Source: CAVVEC01 sp963747105 (lineage in GTDB: Bacteria > Acidobacteriota > Terriglobia > Terriglobales > Acidobacteriaceae). From it: DNA of 64,000 bases. This document shows, one piece after another, positions 8,908 through 17,752 of the stretch; position 1 is the stretch's first letter, and each line of letters starts with the position of its first letter. The translations under genes and the position numbers were made by a program. The stretch is taken from positions 62,001 to 126,000 of the forward strand of contig CAVVEC010000013.1 of assembly GCA_963747105.1 (NCBI GenBank), read 5' to 3'. The notes beneath the pieces are model-generated. The model had not been told where the DNA came from. It saw only the letters and a program-made list of their open reading frames with translations, and made no database searches.

Positions 8908-9738
8908 GTGACCGATCTCAACCCGCAGGCCAAGCAGATGGCCGACGAGTCGATGGTACGAGGTTTGGACGCGCAGGCCCGGGCAATTTGGCCGCAGGAG
9001 GCTGAGTTGCTTCGTCGTTATTCGCTTCCGGCTGCGCCCCGCGTACTCGATGCCGGATGCGGCACTGGCGAAGGCGCATCGCGGCTCGCTGACCTCTTTC
9101 CCCAGGGCAACGTGTTGGGAGTGGATATTATCGACCATCACCTGGAGTTGGCCCGATCACGCCATAAAGGACTGGCGCACCGGCTCACGTTTGAACACCA
9201 GAGCGTGTTCGAGCTCAATGCGCCGGATCGCAGCTTTGATCTCACCGTATGCCGCCACGTTCTCCATTCCATTCCGCACGCCGACCGCGTGATCGCAGAG
9301 CTGGTGCGAGTTACGCGGATTGGAGGCTATTTGCACCTCATTCCGGAGGACTATGGCATGCTTCATTTCCAGCGCGGGCCGCTCGATCCCCGGGATTTTT
9401 GGCACGTCGTTCCGGCGAGCTTCGGATCGGCAACCGGAACCGACCTGTTCATCGGCCGCAATGCGTACGGGATCCTGGCGGCGATGAACCTCGAAGCGAT
9501 TGCGGTAGATTACGTCGTCGTAGATACGGTGCGCGTGCCAAGAGCGACATTCGCGGCTATTCTGGAAGCCTGGCGCGACGGTTATGCCGAGCCGATTGGC
9601 GAACTCACGCCGATCGCGCACCAGTCGGCACTGGCGTACTTCGATCAGATGATCGCCAACATCCGCGACCCGCACGGCTACGCAGTTTGGATGGTTCCGG
9701 TGGTAAGCGCGCGAGTGCCTGCGCGTAAAGCTGGATAA
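8908..9738 (+). CDS. Class I SAM-dependent methyltransferase
   Basis: 276 residues from a GTG start, preceded by a GGGAGG sequence. The SAM-binding motif I is VLDAGCGTGEG (46-56), followed by the acidic ribose-binding GVDIIDHH and the post-I region FDLTVCRHVLHSIPHADRVI. The C-terminal 100 residues are less typical and may define the acceptor substrate, which is unknown. It diverges from pgm, with 115 bases between the two starts that must hold both promoters. Confidence 0.88.
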   Translation: MTDLNPQAKQMADESMVRGLDAQARAIWPQEAELLRRYSLPAAPRVLDAGCGTGEGASRLADLFPQGNVLGVDIIDHHLELARSRHKGLAHRLTFEHQSVFELNAPDRSFDLTVCRHVLHSIPHADRVIAELVRVTRIGGYLHLIPEDYGMLHFQRGPLDPRDFWHVVPASFGSATGTDLFIGRNAYGILAAMNLEAIAVDYVVVDTVRVPRATFAAILEAWRDGYAEPIGELTPIAHQSALAYFDQMIANIRDPHGYAVWMVPVVSARVPARKAG

Positions 9739-9820
9739 CGGCGACGAGCGAAACGGCCCCAGCGCGGCCGCGATGGACTACTGAGACTTGCATATTATTG
9801 TGACATGATTCAGTAAGAAC

Positions 9821-9915
9821 ATTGTCATTCCGAGCGCCCGCTTTTGGCGCGAGGAATCTGCATTTCCGGCAGCTCCAAGTATCTGCAGATTCCTCGCTGC
9901 GCGAGGAATGACAAT
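9821..9915. repeat. REP-like double hairpin
   Basis: Outer arms ATTGTCATTCC (from 9821) and GGAATGACAAT (to 9915) enclose inner arms GCGAGGAATCTGCA (9849-9862) and TGCAGATTCCTCGC (9884-9897). The same arm sequences recur at 12403-12438, so it is a dispersed intergenic palindrome between the methyltransferase and cutA. Confidence 0.85.
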
Positions 9916-9987
9916 TTGGTTGAAGTGCCATAATATTTTGCGATTCTCACTAAGTCGAGGCGTCACACCACTTGAGAAACGGGTTAT

Positions 9988-10302
9988 ATGACTGATAAGA
10001 GAGTCGTCATGACCACCGCCGGGTCGGTCGATGAGGCGCGCCGGATTGCCGAGGCCCTGGTGGATCACAAGCTGGCGGCCTGCGTCAACATCGTTCCTAA
10101 AGTCGTTTCCATCTACCGCTGGAAAGGAAAGGTGGAGGAGGCTGAGGAGTGGCTGCTGTGGATCAAAACCGCCGCCCCTTTTGAGCGCGTGCGCGATGCC
10201 ATCATTGAAATGCACTCGTACGAACTGCCCGAGTGCATGTCGATCGCCATTGATGACGGCAGCGAGGCTTATCTCAAGTGGCTGGAGGATTCGGTGGAGT
10301 GA
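9988..10302 (+). CDS. cutA: Divalent-cation tolerance protein CutA
   Basis: 104 residues, the usual length of this trimeric cytoplasmic protein linked to copper and other metal tolerance. Family segments are VVMTTAGSVDEARRIAEAL, KLAACVNIVPKVVSIYRWKGKVEE and the C-terminal HSYELPECMSIAIDDGSEAYLKWL. No membrane part is present and no metal transporter lies beside it. It stands alone between repeats and a convergent membrane protein gene. Confidence 0.95.
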   Translation: MTDKRVVMTTAGSVDEARRIAEALVDHKLAACVNIVPKVVSIYRWKGKVEEAEEWLLWIKTAAPFERVRDAIIEMHSYELPECMSIAIDDGSEAYLKWLEDSVE

Positions 10303-10401
10303 TGCGCAGGGAATCCAGTCGCTAAGGCTGTGCCGTGCAGCGCATGGTAGTGAAATGGCGATTTATCGACAGCTACCGCGCAGTGAAGCTACCCGTAATA
10401 C

Positions 10402-11343
10402 CTAACCGTTCTCCGGTGGTGGCGAACCAGAGTGTTCTTTCCTGAGCGACAAGAGGATTGCCAGTGCTGCGAGAAATGCCGTCAGACTGAGCATCGTCTG
10501 TGCGATATGGATAAGTCCACTGATTCTTGGAAGCAAGGCAGCGATCGGAATGAGCATGAAGCTTCCGCCAAGTGAAACGAACAGGGTCTTCTCGTCCTTT
10601 CGAAACGGGGCTCGGGCAAATCCAATGCCAATCAGGTAGATACCGCCCCACATCGCGATGTTGATTATCCACACCAGCCAAGTCGGAAGGAATCCAACAC
10701 CCAGCCATGTCCACGAAGAGGGTTGCGTTGCTACCTCTTCATGAAAACGACGGCCAAGAACACTACCTGTAAACGCCAGAGCAAAAAACGCTGCGAAGGG
10801 AGTGGTAACAATCTGAAGTTGACCGGGCATAGCTCGGACCGGCGTCGTAGGTGTGTCTTTGGAAGGACGCCAGTAGTGGACGATGCGATGAATGGCGGCA
10901 CCAGCCGAATAGGCCAGCCCACCGACGAACAACGGTGTCACATAAAGCCTATCGAAGCACCTTGAGGCAAACCCTCCTTCCCTCCAGTTCTGGATCTGGC
11001 AGTTTGCCGTGAAGAAATGCTCGATAAAGGAGCCCGCCCCAACAAGGACACTTCCAGCCGCCCGCCAGTCTAAGACACGGAGAACGAAAATTACAGTAGC
11101 CGGAATCCAGACCCACAGGGCAGGCCTGCTCGTGAACGTGCCACTCACCTCGTACGCAAGCAATGCTCCCGCGACGACAACCAGAAATATCAAATGGTCG
11201 GAAAGGAACTGCTGTGGCGTGTTAACGGAGGTCAGAAAAGGGCTGAAGACACCATATGTCAAGCCGCCTGCCATGATGGTCAGCCATGGCACCCCCAGTG
11301 TCGCAAAGAGCAGGTGCCCCACGTACGCCAGCGTGCGGTTCAT
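10402..11343 (-). CDS. Multi-pass membrane protein of unknown function
   Basis: 313 residues from MNRTLAYVGHLLFATLG (11343); an in-frame start at 11403 adds 20 polar residues. At least seven hydrophobic stretches are visible, including LIFLVVVAGALLAYEV, LWVWIPATVIFVLRVL, FAAFFALAFTGSVLG, WLGVGFLPTWLVWIINIAMW and LSLTAFLAALAILLSL. No transporter or enzyme motif is recognised. It is convergent with cutA. Confidence 0.75.
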   Translation of the reverse strand: MNRTLAYVGHLLFATLGVPWLTIMAGGLTYGVFSPFLTSVNTPQQFLSDHLIFLVVVAGALLAYEVSGTFTSRPALWVWIPATVIFVLRVLDWRAAGSVLVGAGSFIEHFFTANCQIQNWREGGFASRCFDRLYVTPLFVGGLAYSAGAAIHRIVHYWRPSKDTPTTPVRAMPGQLQIVTTPFAAFFALAFTGSVLGRRFHEEVATQPSSWTWLGVGFLPTWLVWIINIAMWGGIYLIGIGFARAPFRKDEKTLFVSLGGSFMLIPIAALLPRISGLIHIAQTMLSLTAFLAALAILLSLRKEHSGSPPPENG

Positions 11344-11451
11344 CGTTATCTCAGTTCGGTACGCCAGCCATGCATGGTAAGGGTAGCGTAAGGGGCGGTC
11401 CAAGCGAAATCCGGGCTTTAGGTGAGATGACTGTCGTCAACAGGTCTGCGC

Positions 11452-12314
11452 TCAGAACCCCGTTGCGCTACCGCCCCCTCTTATCAAACGGGACAGTTCA
11501 ATACCTTCCGGGGTTACTCGGGGTACTTTTCCGTGGAGATTCAGCCGCCAATAATCCAGAGAAAACGGCGGGGTGTCGGCGGCCGCCTGGCTGACCAGTT
11601 CGGCGACGAACTCGTTGCGCAAAGCGGTATCTGGAATTTGCTCCAGGTGCAGGCGAAGAATCACGTTACGCACGAATTCAGAATAGCTCTCGCGATCCTC
11701 AAGAACGGTCAAGGCAGGTTCCAGGCTGGTTTCCACCTCTGCGAATCCGGCCTGTCGCAGGAGGCCGGCGCGGTCTCAGCATCGTTGTAGACCCAGGGGT
11801 CGCAAAAAGCAGCGAAGAACGGAGCATATTTCGAAGCAGCCATGAGCGCATCCATCCGCATTCGCAAGCGCGCCAGATTCGGGCCTCCTCCACACTGCGC
11901 TCGCAACCATCCTCCCGGACGAAGTGCGCGAAACAAGCTACGAAACAGCCGACGGTGATCGGGAACCCAGTGAAAAGCCGCAGTGCTGAAGATTCCTTCG
12001 AACGCCTGCTCGAAAGGGAGAGCCTGCAAATCGGCTGCAACAAATTGGACTCGGGAACCAAATTGCGCGCCCAGGTTATGGTGGGCCGTTGCCAGCATAT
12101 TCTGGGATAGATCGACGCCCACCACCCGCCCCTCCGGCAAATGCTGCAACAATTCCGCAGTCAGCCGTCCGGTCCCGCACCCTGCGTCCATCAGGAGTTC
12201 GTTGCCGCGCAGTTTCAGTCCAGCGAGAACTTTCTTGCCCCAACTGACCTGCGGCTCGGAAAGGCGATGGTAAGCAGTGGCGTCCCATTCACGGGTTTGG
12301 GAAGGATATGACAT
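11452..12314 (-). pseudogene. SAM methyltransferase (trans-aconitate type), one frameshift
   Basis: The N-terminal part (MSYPSQTREWDATAYHRLSE to FCDPWVYNDAET, from 12314) holds motif I LLMDAGCGTGRLTAELL and GVDLSQNML; the closing part (AGFAEVETSLEPALTVLED... to the stop at 11452) lies in another frame. One base is missing near 11770 in the stretch of C and G after GAGACC. Joined, the product is about 287 residues and resembles trans-aconitate 2-methyltransferase-like enzymes. The unbroken halves suggest a recent mutation or a sequence error. Confidence 0.85.
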
Positions 12315-12334
12315 GGCCGCAGGAGGCTTAACTT

Positions 12335-12446
12335 CCCCACCCTAACCTCGCCAAAAGCGCTCGGTTAGGATGGGGCACCCGCATTTTGGCAACTCCAGGC
12401 AACTGCAGATTCCTCGCTGCGTTCGGAATGACAATTTGGTTGAGTG
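12335..12446. repeat. Hairpin plus second REP-like copy
   Basis: CCCCACCCTAACC at 12335-12347 pairs with GGTTAGGATGGGG at 12363-12375 (12 of 13). It is followed by a partial copy of the 9821-9915 repeat: TGCAGATTCCTCGCTGCG..CGGAATGACAATTTGGTTGA at 12403-12443. These fill the space between the methyltransferase and mccB. Confidence 0.8.
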
Positions 12447-12497
12447 TCAAAATATGGTGCGAGTCTCAGCTGATCCGTGACAATCCGGGCCAATCTT

Positions 12498-13688
12498 TCA
12501 GATCGCGGCCAGCGCCTGGTCGAGATCGGCAATAATGTCTTCGACGTTTTCAATCCCCACTGAAATCCGTACCATGCCGTCGGTGATGCCAATCTCTTTG
12601 CGTCCCTTTTCTCCCAAGGCTGCGTGAGTCATAGTTGCGGGATGCGAGATCAGCGTCTCCACTCCGCCCAGCGATTCGCCCAGGGAACACACGCGGACTT
12701 TTCTCAGCATCTTGTTGGCATTCGAGAGCGAGCCGGTTTCGAACGAAATCATCGCGCCGAAGCCGGTCATCTGCCGCTGAGCCAGTTCATGCTGGGGATG
12801 ATCGGGCAGTCCGGGATAGAAGACTTTCTTGACTTTGCGATGGGATGACAGAAACTCGGCGACGACTCTGCCGCTACGATCGTGCTGCTGCATGCGAACC
12901 GCTAGCGTCTTCACGCCACGCAGCACCAGCCAGCACTCAAACGGCGAGAGAATCGCTCCCGCCGCCTTCTGCACAAATCCCAACTGCTCGGTCTGCTCGG
13001 GCTTGGTGCAAACCACCACACCGCCGAGGCCGTCGCTGTGGCCGTTGAGAAACTTGGTAGTCGAGTGCACAACCATGTCGGCACCCAGCGCGATGGGCTG
13101 CTGAAAGTAGGGCGACATGAACGTGTTGTCCACGACGAAGTCGACTTTTCTCTGCCGGCACACTTTGCTGATGGCGGCCAGATCGCTCAGCGCCATCAGT
13201 GGATTGGTCGGCGTCTCTACGTACACCATGCGCGTCTGCTTGCAGATGGCGCGCTCCACGTTTTTCACATTCGAGGTATCCACATAGGTGAATTCCATTC
13301 CGTAGCCCGTCAGCACCTGGTTGAACAGCCGGGGCACGCCGCCGTAAAGATTGTTGCCGCACACTACGTGATCGCCCGACTTGTACATGGTGCAGAGGGC
13401 ATTGATCGCAGCCATGCCGCTGGCGAAGACGCGAGAGGCAATTCCCCCTTCCAGCGCCGCCAGATTCTTTTCCAGGCGGTCGCGCGTGGGATTCGAAACG
13501 CGGGCGTACTCGTATCCTTTATTCTTGCCGATTTCCTGTTGCACGTAGGTCGAGGTCGGAAAGATGGGTGGTGCGACGGCGCCGGTTTCGTTGTCGGGTT
13601 CCTGGCCGACGTGTATGGCGCGAGTGGAAAAACCGCAATCGATCTCTTTTTTCATTTGTTCACTTTTGAATGAAGTGCTCTGACTCAT
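12498..13688 (-). CDS. mccB: Cystathionine gamma-lyase/synthase family PLP enzyme
   Basis: 396-residue Cys/Met-metabolism PLP enzyme. The PLP lysine sits in VVHSTTKFLNGHSDGLGG, the aspartate that holds the pyridine nitrogen in VVDNTFMSPYFQQP, and YEYARVSNPTRD and SLGESLGGVETLISHPATMTHA are family signatures. Because it lies downstream of an MccA-like gene, the reading as cystathionine gamma-lyase (cystathionine to cysteine) is preferred over gamma-synthase; sequence alone cannot decide. The start at 13688 (MSQSTSFK) overlaps the stop of the preceding gene as ATGA, which supports it; MKKEIDCG at 13655 and an upstream ATG at 13748 are alternatives. Confidence 0.88.
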   Translation of the reverse strand: MSQSTSFKSEQMKKEIDCGFSTRAIHVGQEPDNETGAVAPPIFPTSTYVQQEIGKNKGYEYARVSNPTRDRLEKNLAALEGGIASRVFASGMAAINALCTMYKSGDHVVCGNNLYGGVPRLFNQVLTGYGMEFTYVDTSNVKNVERAICKQTRMVYVETPTNPLMALSDLAAISKVCRQRKVDFVVDNTFMSPYFQQPIALGADMVVHSTTKFLNGHSDGLGGVVVCTKPEQTEQLGFVQKAAGAILSPFECWLVLRGVKTLAVRMQQHDRSGRVVAEFLSSHRKVKKVFYPGLPDHPQHELAQRQMTGFGAMISFETGSLSNANKMLRKVRVCSLGESLGGVETLISHPATMTHAALGEKGRKEIGITDGMVRISVGIENVEDIIADLDQALAAI

Positions 13689-14452
13689 CGGCAGCGCACT
13701 GCGAGTGTGCGAAGCAGGATCTGTGCAGGCTCCGCTCTTATTTTCCACGCTTTCGGCGGACCAGAACAGTCCACGGCTGAAGCCACTCTCAACTCGTAAT
13801 GTCCCGCCGGGACACCGGACCAGCGTACATGCCCCTCGTCATCGATCTGGCTGGTCTGCGTGTACGATGATCCTCGCAGAGTGACCTCAGCCGCAGCCAG
13901 CGGTGATCCATTCCGCCCAATCAGGCAGGCGTCGATGTAGCCCTTCGCGTCGGCCTCGAATCCCTCACCGTGAAATGTAAGCAGCATGCGGAGGGCGGTT
14001 TGAATCTCGTCTTCGTTGCGCACTTTCGCTTGGAAGTTGGCAAATGAAGCGGGAAACGACACCTCCAGGAATTCTGGATCGTCCCCTGATACAGCGTAGC
14101 GTACAACCTGGCCATTGATCTTCGCTTCGCCATACCAGTCGTATTGACCCGTGCGCTTCGGCGACAGGCCCGGACCCGCAAGACCACCGATATCGTAGTT
14201 AATGCTGAGACCTTGCGGACTCCGGATATATCCGCATTCGCTGTCGATGCAATGAGATCCCTGGGGCAAGCCGGCTACGTAGCCGGGGAGCAAGTGCATT
14301 TTCCCCGGCCCCTCGTCGGTGTGTGAATATGCGGAGACAACCTCGCCGCGGGGTCCATCCTTCTGACTGAAAGCTGTCGCTGAGAACACGAGCGCCATCA
14401 GGATCAGCGTGAGAGCGCCGATGCGGCGAGGATATCGACACTCTACGTTCAC
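13685..14452 (-). CDS. Exported protein with CarboxypepD_reg-like C-terminus
   Basis: 255 residues. An N-terminal hydrophobic segment (IGALTLILMALVFSATAFSQ) is a signal peptide. The middle has a paired-cysteine region CIDSECGYIRS. The C-terminal 85 residues (LIGRNGSPLAAAEVTLRGSS...GVPAGHYELRVA) look like the carboxypeptidase-regulatory beta-sandwich. It shares ATGA overlaps with mccA upstream and mccB downstream, so it is translationally coupled to two cytoplasmic amino-acid enzymes. The role is unknown. Confidence 0.8.
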   Translation of the reverse strand: MNVECRYPRRIGALTLILMALVFSATAFSQKDGPRGEVVSAYSHTDEGPGKMHLLPGYVAGLPQGSHCIDSECGYIRSPQGLSINYDIGGLAGPGLSPKRTGQYDWYGEAKINGQVVRYAVSGDDPEFLEVSFPASFANFQAKVRNEDEIQTALRMLLTFHGEGFEADAKGYIDACLIGRNGSPLAAAEVTLRGSSYTQTSQIDDEGHVRWSGVPAGHYELRVASAVDCSGPPKAWKIRAEPAQILLRTLAVRCR

Positions 14453-15402
14453 ACCCCACCCTCGAAAATCTTCTTCGACAAATAGCGCTCGGCGGAATCC
14501 GGAATCATGGTGACCACGCGCTTCCCCGATCCCAGCCGCCGCGCCACTTGCAAGGATGCAAATACATTGGCGCCGCCGCTCGAGCCCGCCAGCACTCCCT
14601 CGCGCGCCGCCAACTGCTTCACCGTGCCGAACGCGTCCGGGTCATTCACCATGAGGACTGCATCGCACACTGAGGGGTCAAAATTCTTAGGGATAAAACT
14701 GGCTCCGATGCCTTCCACTTTATGCGGGCCGGGCTTGCCTCCGCCCAGCACCGAGCCCTGGGTCTCGACCGCATAAGCCAGCACTTTGGGCAGACGCTCC
14801 TTCAGATAACGCGCTATGCCGGTAAACGTGCCGGCCGTGCCAGCGCCGATGACCACAGCGTCAATGCGACCTTCCATTTGTTCGAGGATTTCGTGAGCCG
14901 TAGTCTGGTAGTGATAGTCGGGGTTGGCGGGGTTTTCGAATTGCGCCGCCATAAAAGCGTTAGGATCGCGGGCGGCCAGGGCTTTGGCCCGGTCAATGGC
15001 TCCCTGCATGCCCTCGGCGTCCGGAGTGCGCGTGACCTCGGCGCCGAGGGCCCGCATGATCATGATTTTTTCCTCCGAAAAACGTTCCGGCACAAACAGA
15101 GCCACCTTGTAACCGCGATTGACTCCGATCAGCGCCAGACCGATGCCGGTATTCCCCGCCGTAGCTTCGACGATCGTGCCACCGGGCTTGAGTTGACCCT
15201 GCTCTTCGGCTTGTTGGATGATCCCAATTGCGGCGCGGTCTTTCACACTGCCGCCGGGATTCAAATACTCCAGCTTGGCGTAAATCTCCGCTGAACCAGA
15301 TGGCACCAGGCGCTTGAGCTTGAGCATGGGAGTTTCGCCGACGAGTTGGGTAATGTCGTCGGAAACGCGGAGACGGGTGCTATCTATAGTCGTCTTATGC
15401 AC
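14449..15402 (-). CDS. mccA: MccA-type cystathionine beta-synthase / cysteine synthase
   Basis: 317-residue PLP enzyme of the CysK/CBS family. The PLP lysine is in GGSVKDRAAIG and the phosphate loop is GAGTAGTFTGI. The segments PERFSEEKIMIMRALGAEV, EGMQGAIDRAKAL and the ending DSAERYLSKKIFEGGV resemble Bacillus MccA, which condenses O-acetylserine with homocysteine to cystathionine, more than typical CysK. It would feed MccB to make cysteine from methionine-derived homocysteine. It is first in a three-gene coupled operon; no riboswitch was recognised upstream. Confidence 0.88.
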   Translation of the reverse strand: MHKTTIDSTRLRVSDDITQLVGETPMLKLKRLVPSGSAEIYAKLEYLNPGGSVKDRAAIGIIQQAEEQGQLKPGGTIVEATAGNTGIGLALIGVNRGYKVALFVPERFSEEKIMIMRALGAEVTRTPDAEGMQGAIDRAKALAARDPNAFMAAQFENPANPDYHYQTTAHEILEQMEGRIDAVVIGAGTAGTFTGIARYLKERLPKVLAYAVETQGSVLGGGKPGPHKVEGIGASFIPKNFDPSVCDAVLMVNDPDAFGTVKQLAAREGVLAGSSGGANVFASLQVARRLGSGKRVVTMIPDSAERYLSKKIFEGGV

Positions 15403-15454
15403 TCTACAGGGTACGGAAGCGGAGCGAGGGCGTCAATTGCACCAAAGTAAGGGG

Positions 15455-15503
15455 GTGGCTCAGCTTGGGCAAATCGTCGATACGGCGTCCCAAACTAAGC
15501 CAC
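15455..15503. repeat. Hairpin; related sequence at 60401
   Basis: GTGGCTCAGCTTGGG (15455-15469) pairs with CCCAAACTAAGCCAC (15489-15503) at 13 of 15 positions. The first arm and the following GCAAATC recur as GTGGCTCGGTTTGGGCAAAT at 60401-60420, so this is a dispersed element upstream of mccA. Confidence 0.65.
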
Positions 15504-15639
15504 TACCAATGTAAGAGGGGTGGTGGCCGCAACGAAACACGCACTAAGCACCCCAGGCTATGCAACAAAACGCGTTTCCCGCAAGGCATCATGCCGTGAC
15601 ATTCGACCGTCAGGATCAGGCTGCGCCGTTTCACTCTTG

Positions 15640-16857
15640 CTAACGTAATTGCTTGGCCAACTCCCACACCGTTCCGTAGCCGTATGAGCCGCCCTCGTAA
15701 GTGGTGCCGTACAAGTTGCCCTTCGGGTCCAGCAGCAAGGTTCCCAGGGGATACACCCCATCGGAGCCGCCCACAAAACCGTACAGAACGGCCAGCGTGC
15801 CGCTTTTGCTTAGCTTCCACACTGTTCCGTCGTCATAAGAGCCCCCATACTCGGTGACGCCGTAGAGATTGCCCTTCGGGTCTAAAATCACTCCTGAGTA
15901 GGAACGACCTCCCGCAGAGTTGCTTAGAATAGCCTCTGTTCCATTCTTGGTGAGCTTCCAAACCGTTCCTGCGCCATTGGAACCACATCCCGAGGTGGTA
16001 CCGTACAACGTGCCCTTCTTGTCCATCACCGGAGAGGCAACCGGATTGCAACCGTCTGTTGTTCCTCCAGCGAAACTATGCCGTAGGGTTAGCACGCCAC
16101 TCTTATTCAGCTTGTAAACCACGCCTGCATTGGAAGCACCGCCCGCATCGGTAACGCCGTAGAGGTCTGCTTCCGCGTCCATGAGCAACCTTCCGTAGTA
16201 GGGATACGCCCCGTCCCCAGTCCCCCCAGCGAAGCTGTGCAGCAGCGTCTCCTTGCCATTCTTGCTCAGCTTAAACACTGTTCCGTAATCGGAAGAACCT
16301 GCGTATAACGTGGTGCCGTAGAGGTTACCTTGCCTATCCTGGGCTAAACCCCCGTATGGCGTGCTTCCATCGTTCTTCCCCCCGGCAAAGCTGTGCAGCA
16401 CGCTCTCTGTGCCGGCGGTATCCAGCTTGAACACGACGCCGTACCCGGACGTTCCGCCGTATGGCGCGGTGCCATAAAGATTGCCGGCCTTATCCCGGAA
16501 CAACTCTGCGAAAGGATATTCTCCATCCGACGGCCCGCCGGCAAAGTTGTGCAGCACGGTCTCGGTGCCGCTGGTATCCAGCTTGAAGACCGTTCCGTAG
16601 CCGGAAGATCCGCCGTACGGAGTAGTGCCGTAGAGATTGCCAGCCGAGTCCTGGATCACCCCCGCGTAAGGATATGCTCCGTCCCCGCCTGCCCCTTTGA
16701 AGCTGTAGAGTATATCTTCCTGGTAGTACGTCTGCGCATACGCCGTCTGAGTTGCAGCGACCACTGCCACAACCCCGACCACCAACGTGAGCGCGGTACT
16801 TACCGCTGCCCGCCGTATCCTCCAGCTTCGGCACTGGCGTTGTGCTGAGTCTGTCAT
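15640..16857 (-). CDS. GloVer-repeat secreted protein, 405 aa
   Basis: After a signal peptide (hydrophobic stretch TALTLVVGVVAVVAATQTAYA, about residues 20-40) the protein is almost wholly built of eight or nine repeats of about 41-43 residues with the core YPYAG.I.D.AGNLYGTTPYGG...YGTVFKL..SGTETVLH.FAGG.. .DG. The repeats near the N-terminus are nearly identical, which suggests recent expansion. The repeat resembles beta-propeller blades; no catalytic residues are visible. It is the best-preserved of the three family members in the window. Confidence 0.88.
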   Translation of the reverse strand: MTDSAQRQCRSWRIRRAAVSTALTLVVGVVAVVAATQTAYAQTYYQEDILYSFKGAGGDGAYPYAGVIQDSAGNLYGTTPYGGSSGYGTVFKLDTSGTETVLHNFAGGPSDGEYPFAELFRDKAGNLYGTAPYGGTSGYGVVFKLDTAGTESVLHSFAGGKNDGSTPYGGLAQDRQGNLYGTTLYAGSSDYGTVFKLSKNGKETLLHSFAGGTGDGAYPYYGRLLMDAEADLYGVTDAGGASNAGVVYKLNKSGVLTLRHSFAGGTTDGCNPVASPVMDKKGTLYGTTSGCGSNGAGTVWKLTKNGTEAILSNSAGGRSYSGVILDPKGNLYGVTEYGGSYDDGTVWKLSKSGTLAVLYGFVGGSDGVYPLGTLLLDPKGNLYGTTYEGGSYGYGTVWELAKQLR

Positions 16858-17024
16858 GATTAGCCTCTCCCGTTAAATGCCAGACATCCTACTCCCGTGG
16901 CTCAAAGTCCTCAACGGAGACTTTCGGCCTACTTTGGAGTCCACGGCGGGGGGAACTCCGACCCCGATTGACACTGGATTCAGAGAAGACGAAAATAATA
17001 CGGCCCGCCTTGAGGAGAACTTTT

Positions 17025-17747
17025 ATGCGACGTCCACCGACACCCTTCAGGCTTTCCGAGTCACTCTATCACCAGCTTAGCTCGTGTGCGCTCGCCGCAA
17101 GCGCGGCCGGAGTGAGCTTGCTGGCGTTGGCGCCGCCCGTGGAAGCCAAGATCGTTTATACCCATACCCACAAGAAGATTTTCCCGAATCACACGATTTT
17201 TCTGGATCTCAATCACGACCGCGTAACGGATTTCAAGTTCAGAAATACGCTTGCGACCACAAGTGTTGGTTCCTTTCGCTCGGACCGGCTGTCTATTCTT
17301 TCCCAGGGATCGAACCAGATCTGGGGACACCGGACCAGCCGCGGCCTGCACTATGCTTCTGCCCTTCAGACCGGGGTCCGGGTGGGACCGTCCGGTGCGT
17401 TTTCACACGGCTCCCGATCTATGGCCTACGGAAGGGATGACGTTGGCTCCTATTATTGCGAGGGCAAGTGGAACGGCGTGACCAGGCGTTACCTCGGCCT
17501 GAAGTTCGCCATTGGAGCAAATATCCACTTTGGATGGGCGCGTCTGAACGTCACCTGCAACCTGTACAAAGTTGACGCCGTTCTGACCGGCTACGCTTAC
17601 GAGACCGTGGCCAATAAGCCGATCATTACCGGTAAGACCAAGGGATCGGATGTGATCGTCTATGAGCCTACGACACTCGGCCACCTGGCGCAGGGAGCGT
17701 CCGGGCTTTCGGCTTGGCGGAAGGAAGCAACCGGCGGCGCTCACTAA
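17025..17747 (+). CDS. Exported protein with LTGYAYET motif, 240 aa
   Basis: The start at 17025 (MRRPPTPFRLSESLY) has GAGGAG eight bases upstream; an earlier in-frame ATG at 16968 lacks this. A hydrophobic segment (about 18-40, ALAASAAGVSLLALAPPVEA) acts as signal. The mature part has VYTHTHKKIFPNHTIFLDLNHD, then LGLKFAIGANIHFGWARLNV and VLTGYAYETVANKPIITGKTKG, and ends with LAQGASGLSAWRKE. I have seen this ending as an uncharacterised acidobacterial type; the LDLNHD part may bind calcium. Function unknown. Confidence 0.78.
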   Translation: MRRPPTPFRLSESLYHQLSSCALAASAAGVSLLALAPPVEAKIVYTHTHKKIFPNHTIFLDLNHDRVTDFKFRNTLATTSVGSFRSDRLSILSQGSNQIWGHRTSRGLHYASALQTGVRVGPSGAFSHGSRSMAYGRDDVGSYYCEGKWNGVTRRYLGLKFAIGANIHFGWARLNVTCNLYKVDAVLTGYAYETVANKPIITGKTKGSDVIVYEPTTLGHLAQGASGLSAWRKEATGGAH

Positions 17748-17752
17748 CGCTC

